A stretch of DNA of 36,417 nucleotides from Alphaproteobacteria bacterium (lineage in GTDB: Bacteria > Pseudomonadota > Gammaproteobacteria > Burkholderiales > Burkholderiaceae_C), in NCBI GenBank assembly GCA_030054175.1, contig JASGCM010000025.1, positions 1 to 36,417 on the forward strand, written 5' to 3'. Every line of letters begins with the position of its first letter. The stretch's first letter is position 1. The notes below the pieces were generated by a model, which did no database searches, was not told the origin of the DNA, and saw only the letters and a list, made by a program, of their open reading frames with translations. Of this stretch, positions 23,309 through 32,073 are shown in pieces. The position numbers and the translations under genes were made by a program.

Positions 23309-24367
23309 TCACCAGCCGCAACACGCGCAGTTGCAATTGCAGTTGCAGTTCGTCTTGCAGTTAAACGCCGTGGTGCCGCAGTTGCAATTGCTGTAGCTGC
23401 CGCAATTGCAGTTGCAATTGCACGCCCGGTACCAGCGGTGGTATTCACCCCCACCAATCTCATCCTGAGCCAGGTAATAGCCGTCGTAGTTGAGGCCGGT
23501 AGACGGAATCGCGTAATTGGCATAGCTCGTTCCACCTGCCCCGTCGTACTGACCGCTGTTGGCGCAGTAGTTAAACCCAAGGCCCCAGGTCCACCAGTTC
23601 ACATTGGGCGGGGTCCAGTTGGCGTTGCCCTGGCAATTGCCAGATGGCAGCACACCATTGCAGTTGCTGGCCAGGTCGTCGTAGTACTGGTTACTCCGGC
23701 CCATCTCCCCGATGTCCTGGCCATCGCTCATGCGATAGCCGGTGTTGCGGGCGTTGTCGGCGGAGCCCGCCTGGCTGGAATAGACCAGGGCACCACTTCC
23801 CATGTACAGGTTGCCTGTCATGGTGTCGCCTGTCTTCACCAGGCGATTTGACAAGTCAACGGTAGCGTTCCCGTTGGCGTCAGGGGTATTACCATTTACC
23901 GATCTCACAAAGGCTGTGGAGTCGTAGCCATCGAGCTTGTCGGCATCGGCGGCCTTGGCGGTGATGCCGAGATAGGCAGCGTTGTGGTTGTGCGTGCTGG
24001 AGGCAAATGCGCTCGCATGTTGACCATCGAGCAAGTCGGCGTCTAGCCCAGTCCCTGAACCGTCGACCGTCAGTAACTTTGCCAAGACATCGGCTGCCGT
24101 GTAGCTGGCGGCATTGAGCTTGGCTGCGAACTGCGTATCGATGCCGCTCGCCAAATCCATGATGAAGCGCCAGTTATCCGGGTTGGTCCCGATCAACTGG
24201 TAGAGCTTCAACTGGTCCGTGCGGTAGCACAGCATCCCGATCTGAAGGTTGGTTGTTGGGAAGGTGGTACCGCTGTTACACGATATCGCGGTCTTGTCGT
24301 TGTTCAGAATCTCGATCAGAGAATCGGACAGTGTTCTGGACGACGGTATGTCGGTGAAGTTTTGCAT
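23309..24367 (-). CDS. Tail fibre protein with Asn-Cys-rich C-terminal tip
   Basis: 352 residues. The N-terminal and middle parts have standard fibre elements: a start common to short tail fibres (FTDIPSSRTLSDSLIEI), shaft repeats GLDADLLDGQHASAF and ADKLDGYDSTAFVR, and KTGDTMTGNLYMGSGAL. Residues 220-310 are rich in Asn, Tyr, Trp and Gly. The last 38 residues (315-352) contain 13 Cys, mostly as alternating Asn-Cys (ACNCNCNCG, NCNCG, NCNCNCNCACCGW). The open frame is continuous from a normal fibre start, so the tip is in the coding frame. The genes that follow encode oxygenases and a radical SAM protein that could modify it. Confidence 0.85.
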   Translation of the reverse strand: MQNFTDIPSSRTLSDSLIEILNNDKTAISCNSGTTFPTTNLQIGMLCYRTDQLKLYQLIGTNPDNWRFIMDLASGIDTQFAAKLNAASYTAADVLAKLLTVDGSGTGLDADLLDGQHASAFASSTHNHNAAYLGITAKAADADKLDGYDSTAFVRSVNGNTPDANGNATVDLSNRLVKTGDTMTGNLYMGSGALVYSSQAGSADNARNTGYRMSDGQDIGEMGRSNQYYDDLASNCNGVLPSGNCQGNANWTPPNVNWWTWGLGFNYCANSGQYDGAGGTSYANYAIPSTGLNYDGYYLAQDEIGGGEYHRWYRACNCNCNCGSYSNCNCGTTAFNCKTNCNCNCNCACCGW

Positions 24368-25720
24368 CTAGTACCCCTGTGCAATCCAGGTGAAGGAGCC
24401 GGTCACGCGGGTGCCGGAACTGTTTTCGAGGACGGCTGTGAAGCCTGTCGTTGTGACTGCGCCGAGCAGACGTGGGATGGCCACAGCTGTGCCTCCCTTG
24501 TGGGTCATGGTCACCTCTGGTGCGACCCGAAAGCTGCGCGAAAAATAGATTGCGGCACCAGCGGCTGCATCGGTGATCTGGGCAGTGCCTCGATCGAAGA
24601 TGTCCGGAACATCCACTGTCACCCGCAGGGCATCGATGAATCCGCGGTCTGAGTTGCGCGAATTCAAGACGGCTCTAAAGAGCGCACGCCGGTAGGTGTA
24701 GTCACCCTGGATGAAATCCCGAAAGTCGGTGTAGCCTGGCGGATGACCTGCTTCGACGATCGCAGCAAAGTCTTGCTCGGTAATCTCGGTGGTGCCGACG
24801 ATCATGTCGCTGATCACCCCGTTTGCATGCCTGCGGTACTGCTCGGCCAACGCCAAAGCTTCGCGGGCGTTCAGGCGCAATGCCTTTCGAAGAGCATCTG
24901 AAACCGAGAGACTCTCTGTCAGATTGCGACGGTAGGCCACCGTACGACCCAACGCCTCCCCCCAAGCGACTGCCTCTGCCACTCGCTTAATCGTCTGTCG
25001 CGCTGCCTGATCTGTGCTGCTGAAAGCCTCCGCTAACGGTTTTCGGACCTGTTTGGCGCCCAGATCACTGACTCCCAAACCTTCGCTGATGCGCAAGATG
25101 AATGCAATCAGATCGGTATAGGTCTCGGCAAACGCCACAGCCTCAGCGATACGCTTGGTTATCAGGCGATCCAAGTCATCACCTAGCCCAAAGGCTTCAA
25201 AGGCGCGCTTGGTGACACCTCGTTGGGGCGACTCCAAAAAAGGTAGGCTTTCGGAAAGGCGCTTGATGCTGCTCTGACGCAGTCCTTCAGACCAGGTCAA
25301 GTTCTCCGTAGAGCTTTTTGTCAGCACACGTGTGAGGTAGTCGGATGCTTGGAAGGCCTCCTTAACTTCCTTGCGAGTGGCCTTCGCGGCGACCTCGGTG
25401 AACGCCATTGTTTCGACCCAACGAAGGACAAAGGCGATCAGGTCTGAGTAAGTTTCTCCAAACCCGACAGCTTCTGATTCACGCAGGATCAATCTCTTGG
25501 CCAAGGTATCTGCAAAGCCAAGCACCTCGGTGGACCGCTTCGTCCATTGCCGCCCCGTCGACTCGACCAGAGCCAAGCTCACCGCCACAGCCACGTTGTA
25601 GACGGCGGGATAGGCCGTAGTCCAGTTCTTTCCGGCGCTCGCGCTTGACCATGTAAAGCCAGCAGAAGCCCAGGTGTACCTTGCACCTTGGGTCTCGCTG
25701 ACCGTCACCGTATCGGGCAT
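24368..25720 (-). CDS. Phage tail fibre protein with 18-residue tandem repeats
   Basis: 450 residues. Residues ~59-297 are built from about 13 degenerate copies of an 18-residue unit with the core KRxxEAxxFxE (for example TKRAFEAFGLGDDLDRLI and IKRVAEAVAWGEALGRT), likely forming an elongated shaft. The C-terminal domain (SRSFRVAPEVTMTHKGG, TTTGFTAVLENSSGTRV, FTWIAQGY) is of the small beta type found at fibre ends (H-type lectin-like). The stop directly abuts the start of the Asn-Cys-rich fibre gene, so the two fibre proteins probably act together at the tail tip. Confidence 0.8.
   Translation of the reverse strand: MPDTVTVSETQGARYTWASAGFTWSSASAGKNWTTAYPAVYNVAVAVSLALVESTGRQWTKRSTEVLGFADTLAKRLILRESEAVGFGETYSDLIAFVLRWVETMAFTEVAAKATRKEVKEAFQASDYLTRVLTKSSTENLTWSEGLRQSSIKRLSESLPFLESPQRGVTKRAFEAFGLGDDLDRLITKRIAEAVAFAETYTDLIAFILRISEGLGVSDLGAKQVRKPLAEAFSSTDQAARQTIKRVAEAVAWGEALGRTVAYRRNLTESLSVSDALRKALRLNAREALALAEQYRRHANGVISDMIVGTTEITEQDFAAIVEAGHPPGYTDFRDFIQGDYTYRRALFRAVLNSRNSDRGFIDALRVTVDVPDIFDRGTAQITDAAAGAAIYFSRSFRVAPEVTMTHKGGTAVAIPRLLGAVTTTGFTAVLENSSGTRVTGSFTWIAQGY
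24830..25546 (-). repeat. Region encoding ~13 tandem 18-residue protein repeats
   Basis: Within the fibre gene, successive 54-nt units encode the same pattern (basic pair, Glu-Ala or Glu-Ser, aromatic or aliphatic residue, acidic residue). DNA identity between units is modest, so this is an old protein repeat rather than a simple DNA repeat. Two units with 20-22 residues contain the longer segment ETYSDLIAF/ETYTDLIAF, suggesting a larger two-step duplication. Confidence 0.65.
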
Positions 25721-25725
25721 GACAA

Positions 25726-26172
25726 TCAGCTCATCGTGAATGTGAAGACCGCAGTCAGGCTGTCATCCGCACCCTTGTTGACCACGGGGAACACCACACG
25801 ATCGAGCATGATTCCACCGGTCGCAGCATTGAAGACGCCAGCCTCAGTCAAGGCACCGGTGCTGTCGCCAGCGAGGAAATCCGCTGTGAATGTGAAAGTC
25901 TTTGTGCCTGCGGTGTGCGCATAGGTGGCCGCATTGCGGTCAATTTCCGTCACCAGCGCTGACTGGGTCGCTGCTGCCGCCGTGGTGCCTGTGCCAAGCG
26001 CGATGAACCCCATCGTCGCGGGTCGGCTGGCGGCTTTGCCAATTGCATCGGCAATGAAATCAAAGCCGACGTTGACGATGATGTTGTCCTTGTGGACCGT
26101 CTCGACTTCACCGCTTGCGCGGCGAAGGATGAGTGTCATTGCGCCGTGAAGCTGCATGGATTCGTCGATCAT
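25726..26172 (-). CDS. Phage tail-tip/baseplate-type structural protein
   Basis: 148 residues. The body is beta-rich with the phage pattern NIIVNVGFDFIADAIGKAAS, MGFIALGTGTTAAA, and a late LTEAGVFNAATGGIMLDRVVF. Such proteins sit between tip protein J and fibres. GAGG precedes the ATG at a good distance, immediately after the terminator's T-run. It ends 5 nt before the 450-residue fibre gene. Confidence 0.75.
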   Translation of the reverse strand: MIDESMQLHGAMTLILRRASGEVETVHKDNIIVNVGFDFIADAIGKAASRPATMGFIALGTGTTAAAATQSALVTEIDRNAATYAHTAGTKTFTFTADFLAGDSTGALTEAGVFNAATGGIMLDRVVFPVVNKGADDSLTAVFTFTMS

Positions 26173-26186
26173 GAAAAGTCCTCGTT

Positions 26187-26224
26187 AAAAAAAGTGGCGC
26201 TGACTCTTTCGAGACCAGCGCCAC
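26187..26224 (-). terminator. Rho-independent terminator after gene J
   Basis: Read on the minus strand, GTGGCGCTG (26224-26216) pairs with CAGCGCCAC (26202-26194) over a 13-nt loop that can pair further (CTC/GAG), followed by seven T (26193-26187). This is a classic intrinsic terminator placed 28 nt downstream of J. The downstream fibre and modification genes would need readthrough, antitermination or their own promoter. Confidence 0.85.
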
Positions 26225-26252
26225 GGTTGGGGATAAGTCGGCAAACTGGGAT

Positions 26253-29200
26253 CTAGTACAAGCGCAAACTAGTAAACGACCCGATCGGGGTTAAGGCTGC
26301 GGTTGCTGACTCGACATCTCCGCCCATGCGGCCAACGAAGAGCCGTCGCTCCGAGGTGGTCTGGCAGACACCTATGCAAATGCGATCGGTCATCGACACG
26401 GCGAACGGGACAGTCACTTGCCGGGACAGTTGGTCTTCCAAGAAAAAGACCGATGTGGCCGCGTCATAGCCCACCAATAGAAGCCCTGCGGGTCCAACTG
26501 CAACCCAGATCACGCAAGTTGTTACCTCAGCAGGGATGAACCAAAAGGAGGTATGGAACACCGATGGAATGCTCACCGTCCAGGCCACACGGGTGGTGTC
26601 CTTGACGAGGAGTCCGTCGCCATATCGGCCGGCTGCATAGGCCACGCCTGCCGCCTGGCTGGAGACCGGACTACCCAGTCCGGTTGTTGAACCGTTAAGA
26701 CGCCAACCGTAGATTTCACCGGCTTGCAGTGCATCTTCCCTGGCGATTTGGAACCGGGCATCCACGTTGGCGATTGCACCGTCGTAGGCCCACTGGCGCC
26801 TGGCCGCATCACTGCTCCAAGGGAAATTGGCCTCTAGCCAAGTGGTTCGGTCATCTACCGAAGCCCCGAGACGGTTGAGCAGAGTGTTCTGAGCCCGAAC
26901 AGGCGAGACAAGATCGATCTCAAACAAGTACTCGGCTATCTGCGCACCCGTGCTCATGCGCAAAACGTTGTGACCGTTGACCGATACGACCGAGGCAAAG
27001 TGCTTGGTACCCGGAAAGCCGAGCGCCTGCTCATCCCGCTCAAGAATCAGGTTGGCGTTTTGCGGTTGGGCAACCACGGTCGACACAAAGGTTGGGGTTT
27101 CGCCGTAGATGCCGGGCGATGCGATTGCCTTGATCCAGAAGTTACGCTCGCCATCAAACCCAGATGGCAGCGTGTAGCTTGTGGACTTGACCTCGGCGAC
27201 AAAGAGAGACGCATCCCAGGCCGCGCCCTCACGGAGTTCGTACCCGACGACTTCAGGCTCAGGATTAGGCTGCCAACGAAATTCCAGCCGGTTTGCCGAC
27301 TGCACCACATCGAACTGACGAACCGTCGAAGGCGCCTGGAGGCTCAGGACAAAGGTCGTCACATGGGCACTGTAGTTTCCTGAGGTGTCATAGGCTCGGA
27401 TGTGATACGGGTACAGCCCGGCGGCGCTTTGGTCATGGACCATCTGCGTGCCAGCGGTTTTAGCAACAAGCTGGCCGTTGTCCCAACCAGAACCCACACG
27501 GACCTCGTAGCCCGCGAGGTCAGCATCTTGGACTTCATCCCAGGTAATCAGCAGATCGGAGACCCGGCGCTGAACCAGGAAGCCCGTGACATCCGAAGGC
27601 GGCAGCGTCTTGCCCAGCACCGTGGCGCTGTAAGTTGCAGGCACGCTCTCCTTGCGGGTAATACCGATGGCACGAAGGCTGAATTCATAAGCCCCCTCCT
27701 GCGCATCGCGGATTTCAACGTAATTGGCGCTGGTCAATGGAAGACTGACAAAGTTACCGCCGGCCACCCGGTAGGACAGCCGGTAAGCGACTGCGGTTTG
27801 AACCTCATTCCATGAAACCTGAACCAGGACTTGCGCCTGATCTTTCACCCGGTAAAGGCTCTCCTGGACGCTAAGGCCGGTCGGTGCCGCAGGCATATCC
27901 GAGAGCACCGTGATCGAGCGAGGTTGTAACGCCAGCCCTTTTTCGATTGCATCGAATTTGCTTGGGTTGTGCGCCAGCGCGGTGACCTCATGCACGCCGG
28001 GATCACGCTCGGCAACCGCAACCACCCGAAATAGCTGCGGCTCGATGATCGAGGATGACAGCACCCAAATGGCACCTGGCTGAGGTGACGCGCTAAAGGG
28101 GATGGTCACCGTCAACGTCCGCCCCGAGATCGGCCCGACCAGGCGCTCTTCAATTGCCCCCGTAGGCAAGATCACAGACAAACGCCAGGGAAGATCCGCC
28201 GGAAGGTCTTGATCCAATGTGACCGTGCTAGCAGATGCGGCGGCGACCCGCCCCCCAAGCCGCATACCACCTCGGACTGGGTCAGCCACTTTGATGACAT
28301 CGCCTGGGCGTACCACAGCGCCCTCCAGTCCCGTGCGGAAGGTGACGATCTCGGATTCCGACTGTTCGGAGTACAAGAGCCATTTGCCCACGCGGTGCGC
28401 CTGTCCTCTGGAGGTGCAGCCAAGCGCCACCACCTCACTTTGCACGATGCCATAGCGAGCAATGCCAGTGGCGTCCTCAACGTACTCCACCTTCTGACGG
28501 TAAAAGTCTTCCGGATCATTCCAGGTGACCAAGGCCACGGTGTGGCGCGCTTTGGCAGAAGATCCTTGGTAAGCAAACTCGCCTTCAACCACGTTGCTGG
28601 GTGCGAACTGATAGACCGGATCAGCGGGGGCATCTTGCGTCACCGTGATGGCTCCGCCAGACCAGTACACCATTCCCCTAAAGATCGAGGCCATGTCCTG
28701 CACGACCTTGTAGGCTTGCTCCCGAGTCTGGAGATACAAGTTGCAGGTAAAGCGAGGCTCAAATCCGCCCAGGCCATTGGGCACCAGTTGATCGCAATAC
28801 TGGGCTACTCGGTAGAGCGCCCACTTGTCGACCTGGGCCTCGGGGATATACCCACCCAGGCCATAACGGGTACTGGTGACCAGGTCAAAGAAGCACCAGG
28901 CAGGGTTATCGGTCCAGGCAATCTTGAAGGTTCCGTTCCAAACCCCGCTGTAGGCCCGAGTGATGGGGTCGTAATTCACCGGGACCCGCACCCGTAGCAG
29001 CTTCATGTCATAGCTGCGCCGTGGAATGTTGGAAAACTGCGAGGCATCCACACGCAGTGCCACCAGGGCGCTGTTGGGATACCTCAGCTTGCTCTCAATG
29101 ACCTCCGTGTACGAGTCGAAGAACGTCTTGTTCTGAACAGCGCTGGATGTGGAGTCCGAAGTAATTCGACGCACCCGGATTTCCCAAGGGCCACTGCCGG

Positions 29201-29753
29201 TGAGCGGCACGTAGTAGCTGCGCTGGTACTTGGTGGTGGTCTTGCCGGAGATCGTGTCATTGACGATCTCAACGAAGCCACCGCCATTGACCTGCCGATC
29301 AATGGCGAAGTTGACCGAGCTCCCGTTCAGATCGCCGTTGGTCGTGTCTTGGTTCGTGAGCTGCGGCACGCTCACCTTGATGCGGACAGCATCCACATCC
29401 GGATCAGTGATGGACCGCACGATTGACTGACTGGCTTTGACCTCTACGCCGACGACTACCTCGTTCTCAACAGAGGAGAACCCTGGCACATAGCTTTGCT
29501 GCTGGCTGCCATTGCGGGTCTCCAGGGTGACGCCTGAGAAGTTGGCCGTGCCGTCAGAGTTCTGGATCGGCGTGTCGTCCAGGTAGACCGACTGAAGGCC
29601 ATCGACCAACCCTTCAATCTCGCCCTCGGAAATGAGGTCAACCACCCGCGCATAGGCTTTTGATCGCAGGCTGTCGGGGGCCTCTTGCGCCACACGTGCG
29701 CTCCCTCCGCCCCCTTTACCGCCACCGCCAGCACCAATGATGAGCTTGGTCAT
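26253..29753 (-). CDS. Tip attachment protein J-like (host specificity protein)
   Basis: 1166 residues. J forms the conical tail tip that contacts the receptor. The start KLIIGAGGGGKGGGG and SKAYARVVDLISEGEIEGLVDG are typical, followed by LDDTPIQNSDG. The central region holds the tail-hub domains (TRYGLGGYIPEAQVDKWALY, AYKVVQDMASIFRGMVYWS). Three fibronectin type III-like repeats follow at about residues 618-905 (APTGLSVQE, TGFLVQRRVSDLLITWDEV, VRQFDVVQSANRLEFRW). The last ~260 residues include a LamG/concanavalin-like part near the C-terminus. It overlaps the I-like gene by 4 nt at its start. Confidence 0.93.
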   Translation of the reverse strand: MTKLIIGAGGGGKGGGGSARVAQEAPDSLRSKAYARVVDLISEGEIEGLVDGLQSVYLDDTPIQNSDGTANFSGVTLETRNGSQQQSYVPGFSSVENEVVVGVEVKASQSIVRSITDPDVDAVRIKVSVPQLTNQDTTNGDLNGSSVNFAIDRQVNGGGFVEIVNDTISGKTTTKYQRSYYVPLTGSGPWEIRVRRITSDSTSSAVQNKTFFDSYTEVIESKLRYPNSALVALRVDASQFSNIPRRSYDMKLLRVRVPVNYDPITRAYSGVWNGTFKIAWTDNPAWCFFDLVTSTRYGLGGYIPEAQVDKWALYRVAQYCDQLVPNGLGGFEPRFTCNLYLQTREQAYKVVQDMASIFRGMVYWSGGAITVTQDAPADPVYQFAPSNVVEGEFAYQGSSAKARHTVALVTWNDPEDFYRQKVEYVEDATGIARYGIVQSEVVALGCTSRGQAHRVGKWLLYSEQSESEIVTFRTGLEGAVVRPGDVIKVADPVRGGMRLGGRVAAASASTVTLDQDLPADLPWRLSVILPTGAIEERLVGPISGRTLTVTIPFSASPQPGAIWVLSSSIIEPQLFRVVAVAERDPGVHEVTALAHNPSKFDAIEKGLALQPRSITVLSDMPAAPTGLSVQESLYRVKDQAQVLVQVSWNEVQTAVAYRLSYRVAGGNFVSLPLTSANYVEIRDAQEGAYEFSLRAIGITRKESVPATYSATVLGKTLPPSDVTGFLVQRRVSDLLITWDEVQDADLAGYEVRVGSGWDNGQLVAKTAGTQMVHDQSAAGLYPYHIRAYDTSGNYSAHVTTFVLSLQAPSTVRQFDVVQSANRLEFRWQPNPEPEVVGYELREGAAWDASLFVAEVKSTSYTLPSGFDGERNFWIKAIASPGIYGETPTFVSTVVAQPQNANLILERDEQALGFPGTKHFASVVSVNGHNVLRMSTGAQIAEYLFEIDLVSPVRAQNTLLNRLGASVDDRTTWLEANFPWSSDAARRQWAYDGAIANVDARFQIAREDALQAGEIYGWRLNGSTTGLGSPVSSQAAGVAYAAGRYGDGLLVKDTTRVAWTVSIPSVFHTSFWFIPAEVTTCVIWVAVGPAGLLLVGYDAATSVFFLEDQLSRQVTVPFAVSMTDRICIGVCQTTSERRLFVGRMGGDVESATAALTPIGSFTSLRLY

Positions 29754-30343
29754 GCGGCAATCTCGTCCACGTCGATCCCGGCACTGATCACGGCCGAGCC
29801 AACAATTAGCCGCCCATACCCAACAGGCACAGGATGCCCCTGAGCGGTCGTGTTGACCGCGCCATTGAAGCTGTAGCTGGGCTTGTTCTCAGGTCGCTCC
29901 GAGGGCTCGGTGGCCTTGGGCGTGGGGGCAATCATCTGCGCCACACCACCGAGGATCATGGCGGTACCCACCGAATAGAGCGTCGCCTGGGACAAAAACG
30001 CGCCCGACGCAGCCCAGCCCAGGGGGTTCCACCAGGCCACAGCCAGCAAGGCTGCGCCCAGCAATATCTGACCGAGGCCATTTCCACCTGCGCCAGAGAC
30101 CACCGGTGCTATCGTGATGCGGTTTTGCCCCGTTGGCTCGTGCAGGCGTTCCAGCGTCAATGCCTCACGACCAGCCAGCACTCTGTATCCCACGCCGCGC
30201 TCGCCAGAGGACACCATTTCTCGCTCAAAAGCCGGAAAATTGGCTACCAACGCCCGAATAGCCTCCGCAGCCGACGAAATGGCCAGGCTATGCCTGCGAC
30301 CAAAGCGGCGCCCGAGTTCACCGAGAAGAATGACCGTGACCAT
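29750..30343 (-). CDS. Tail assembly protein I-like
   Basis: 197 residues from the preferred ATG at 30343 (frame open to 30394). The N-terminus VTVILLGELGRRFGRRHSL is a ubiquitin-like tail I start; a hydrophobic Gly/Ala-rich middle (GQILLGAALLAVAWWNPLGWA) and the late PVPVGYGRLIVGSAVISAGID are typical. It acts in tail tip assembly with J and K. It overlaps K by 26 nt and J by 4 nt. Confidence 0.88.
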   Translation of the reverse strand: MVTVILLGELGRRFGRRHSLAISSAAEAIRALVANFPAFEREMVSSGERGVGYRVLAGREALTLERLHEPTGQNRITIAPVVSGAGGNGLGQILLGAALLAVAWWNPLGWAASGAFLSQATLYSVGTAMILGGVAQMIAPTPKATEPSERPENKPSYSFNGAVNTTAQGHPVPVGYGRLIVGSAVISAGIDVDEIAA

Positions 30344-31034
30344 ATCTAAGGATGTGTGTTGTGACTTTTTGCCAATAGCCGCCGTAGACATCACGACTGG
30401 AAAGACGCCCCTGCAAGTGATGAAGAATCAGCCCGTCTCCGAGGTAAACGGCTGCGTGATTCGGAACGCTTGATGCCACCTGCATCAGGAAGCAGTCGCC
30501 AGTCTGGAGATCGATCGCATCTACCGGAGAGAACCCGGCCTGAGAGAAGTTCTCCATGTAGAGGTTCTCACCGCGCTTCCACCAATCGTCAAAGCGCACG
30601 AAGTTGGGCAACTCCACCCCTCGCTCTGTTCGGAACCAGTCGCGGACCAATGCGTAGCAATCGAGTACGCCGTGAGACCATTCGCGGCCTACCAAAGGGG
30701 CAACGTAGCCAATTGGCTCAATGCTCGCCCAGGTATCGCTCGGTACGCTCACGATGTGCCAGGGCAAGCCACTGGCCTCACACGCCACCCGGTCAGCCTG
30801 ACTTGGCTCGGGCGGCAGGCCCGGATGGCTGTGCACCACGGCCACGATCTGCCCCTGCTCATCGGCCTTAACGTAGTCCTCGGGGTGAATCACGAACTGG
30901 TCCGTACCCACACCGATGTTTCGGCACGGCCAGTACACCTCCCGACCCTTGCGGATCACGAGCAGTCCACAAGACTCCCGCGGGAAAGACTCAAGGGCGT
31001 GATCGAGCGCCAGGGCCCGGTTTTCAGAAAGCAT
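30318..31034 (-). CDS. Tail tip protein K-like, JAMM + NlpC/P60
   Basis: 238 residues with two enzymatic domains. Residues 1-110 are a JAMM/MPN metalloprotease-like domain (Glu20, HSHPG at 68-72, Asp81). Residues 120-235 are an NlpC/P60 peptidase with Cys126 in DCYALVRDW and His193 in NHAAVYLGDG. In lambda-type phages the protein processes tail-tip parts and may cut peptidoglycan during DNA entry. It abuts the L-like gene with a shared base. Confidence 0.92.
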   Translation of the reverse strand: MLSENRALALDHALESFPRESCGLLVIRKGREVYWPCRNIGVGTDQFVIHPEDYVKADEQGQIVAVVHSHPGLPPEPSQADRVACEASGLPWHIVSVPSDTWASIEPIGYVAPLVGREWSHGVLDCYALVRDWFRTERGVELPNFVRFDDWWKRGENLYMENFSQAGFSPVDAIDLQTGDCFLMQVASSVPNHAAVYLGDGLILHHLQGRLSSRDVYGGYWQKVTTHILRYGHGHSSR

Positions 31035-31738
31035 CAGCGAATCAGCCCTGCAGCCGGAAAGCCCCCAAAGGGCAACTCAGCGTTCTGTCCAAACCGCGCC
31101 TTGCAAGAGGACAGACGCTTACCGCAAACGTCGAAGCTGCTCGAGCCAACCAACTGATCGTTGGCATCGAAATGGACCGTGCCGGTGTACCCGCACTCGG
31201 AACCCCGGTAGCGCCAGGGACAGACGTTTTGGACGATCTGCCGGCGTGGGAGTGAGACTCCCTCCAGGTCAAACGATGCGGCGAGCTCAAACTCGACAAC
31301 ATCTCGTGTTTCTCTGGACTTGCGGTCGACGTAGTACACGTCGTCAGCAAATTCGGCCGAAGGATCAGCGGTCGGATTGACACCACCCTCAAAATTGACC
31401 GCATCCAGGTATTTCGCAAGCGTTCGCTTGCGCGTGATCTTGGCGCCCACCAAGTCCTGGTACGTGAGCACCAGCGCCGTGATCGTCCCGGTGACATTCG
31501 CTACCCGCAGGCGCGGCCGAGGAACTTGGCCATTGCCATTGATCTCGAAGCCTTCGACCTCGATGGGAAATGCCTCAAAGGCGTTGCCTTGCCAGACGAC
31601 CCGCTGCTGCAAAGCGTTGGTGCCAGCATGAAAGCGAACCGGCCCCTGTCCAAACATTGCTAGATCAAGCACAAAGAGTTCGATTACGCTGCTGGGCGCG
31701 AGCTTTTGAATTTCAGAGGAGATGGACTGGACGGTCAT
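31034..31738 (-). CDS. Minor tail protein L-like, probable [4Fe-4S] protein
   Basis: 234 residues. The N-terminal domain (IELFVLDLAMFG) is the tail ring part; the C-terminal part holds four Cys (173, 182, 205, 212) in CPWRYRGSECGY and DVCGKRLSSCKARFG. The same arrangement in lambda gpL binds an iron-sulfur cluster, so this protein very likely does too. It overlaps the M-like gene by 4 nt. Confidence 0.9.
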   Translation of the reverse strand: MTVQSISSEIQKLAPSSVIELFVLDLAMFGQGPVRFHAGTNALQQRVVWQGNAFEAFPIEVEGFEINGNGQVPRPRLRVANVTGTITALVLTYQDLVGAKITRKRTLAKYLDAVNFEGGVNPTADPSAEFADDVYYVDRKSRETRDVVEFELAASFDLEGVSLPRRQIVQNVCPWRYRGSECGYTGTVHFDANDQLVGSSSFDVCGKRLSSCKARFGQNAELPFGGFPAAGLIR

Positions 31739-32073
31739 GACAAATCGAACACCTGTTTGAAGGTTGCCCGAACAGACTCGACATTGGGCTCATCCACCGA
31801 TCGACTCCATTCCTCACAAACGAACTTGGCCGAAGCACCTCCTGGTGGCGTCCAGTCAAAGGCCTGCACTGCACCGCGTGCACGTAAGAACGCATCGATC
31901 GCTGTTGCTTCTGTGCTGGTTCGCCCCCGAAACTCCAAGGACCAGACCTGCGGCTGCGTATTGATGCCGAAGGCCAAGCGCTGCTCGTAGCCGTCGCCGA
32001 AGGCCACACGCCGCACATTGGGCCGGATGGACAAATTGGCGCCGACCGATGGTGTCCAGGTGAACGTCGCCAC
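31735..32073 (-). CDS. Minor tail protein M-like
   Basis: 112 residues, the usual length. The start FTWTPSVGANLSIRPNVR and the later VAFGDGYEQRLAFGIN, WSLEFRGR and AFDWTPPGG are typical of phage minor tail protein M, a distal tail protein. It follows the tape measure gene without a gap. Confidence 0.9.
   Translation of the reverse strand: MATFTWTPSVGANLSIRPNVRRVAFGDGYEQRLAFGINTQPQVWSLEFRGRTSTEATAIDAFLRARGAVQAFDWTPPGGASAKFVCEEWSRSVDEPNVESVRATFKQVFDLS

Noticed and set aside
23309..23425. NCNC tip as a plain DNA microsatellite
   Set aside because: The repeats are interrupted and vary in codons (AAT/AAC) while keeping Asn-Cys, so protein-level constraint is more likely.
23170..23580. Alternative minus-strand frame giving repeated Ala-Ile over the Cys-rich tip
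   Set aside because: Low-complexity shadow of the NCNC codons; it overlaps both real genes and has no ribosome-binding site or family match.
28209..28997. 262-residue plus-strand frame inside J
   Set aside because: Antisense shadow with no recognisable domain.
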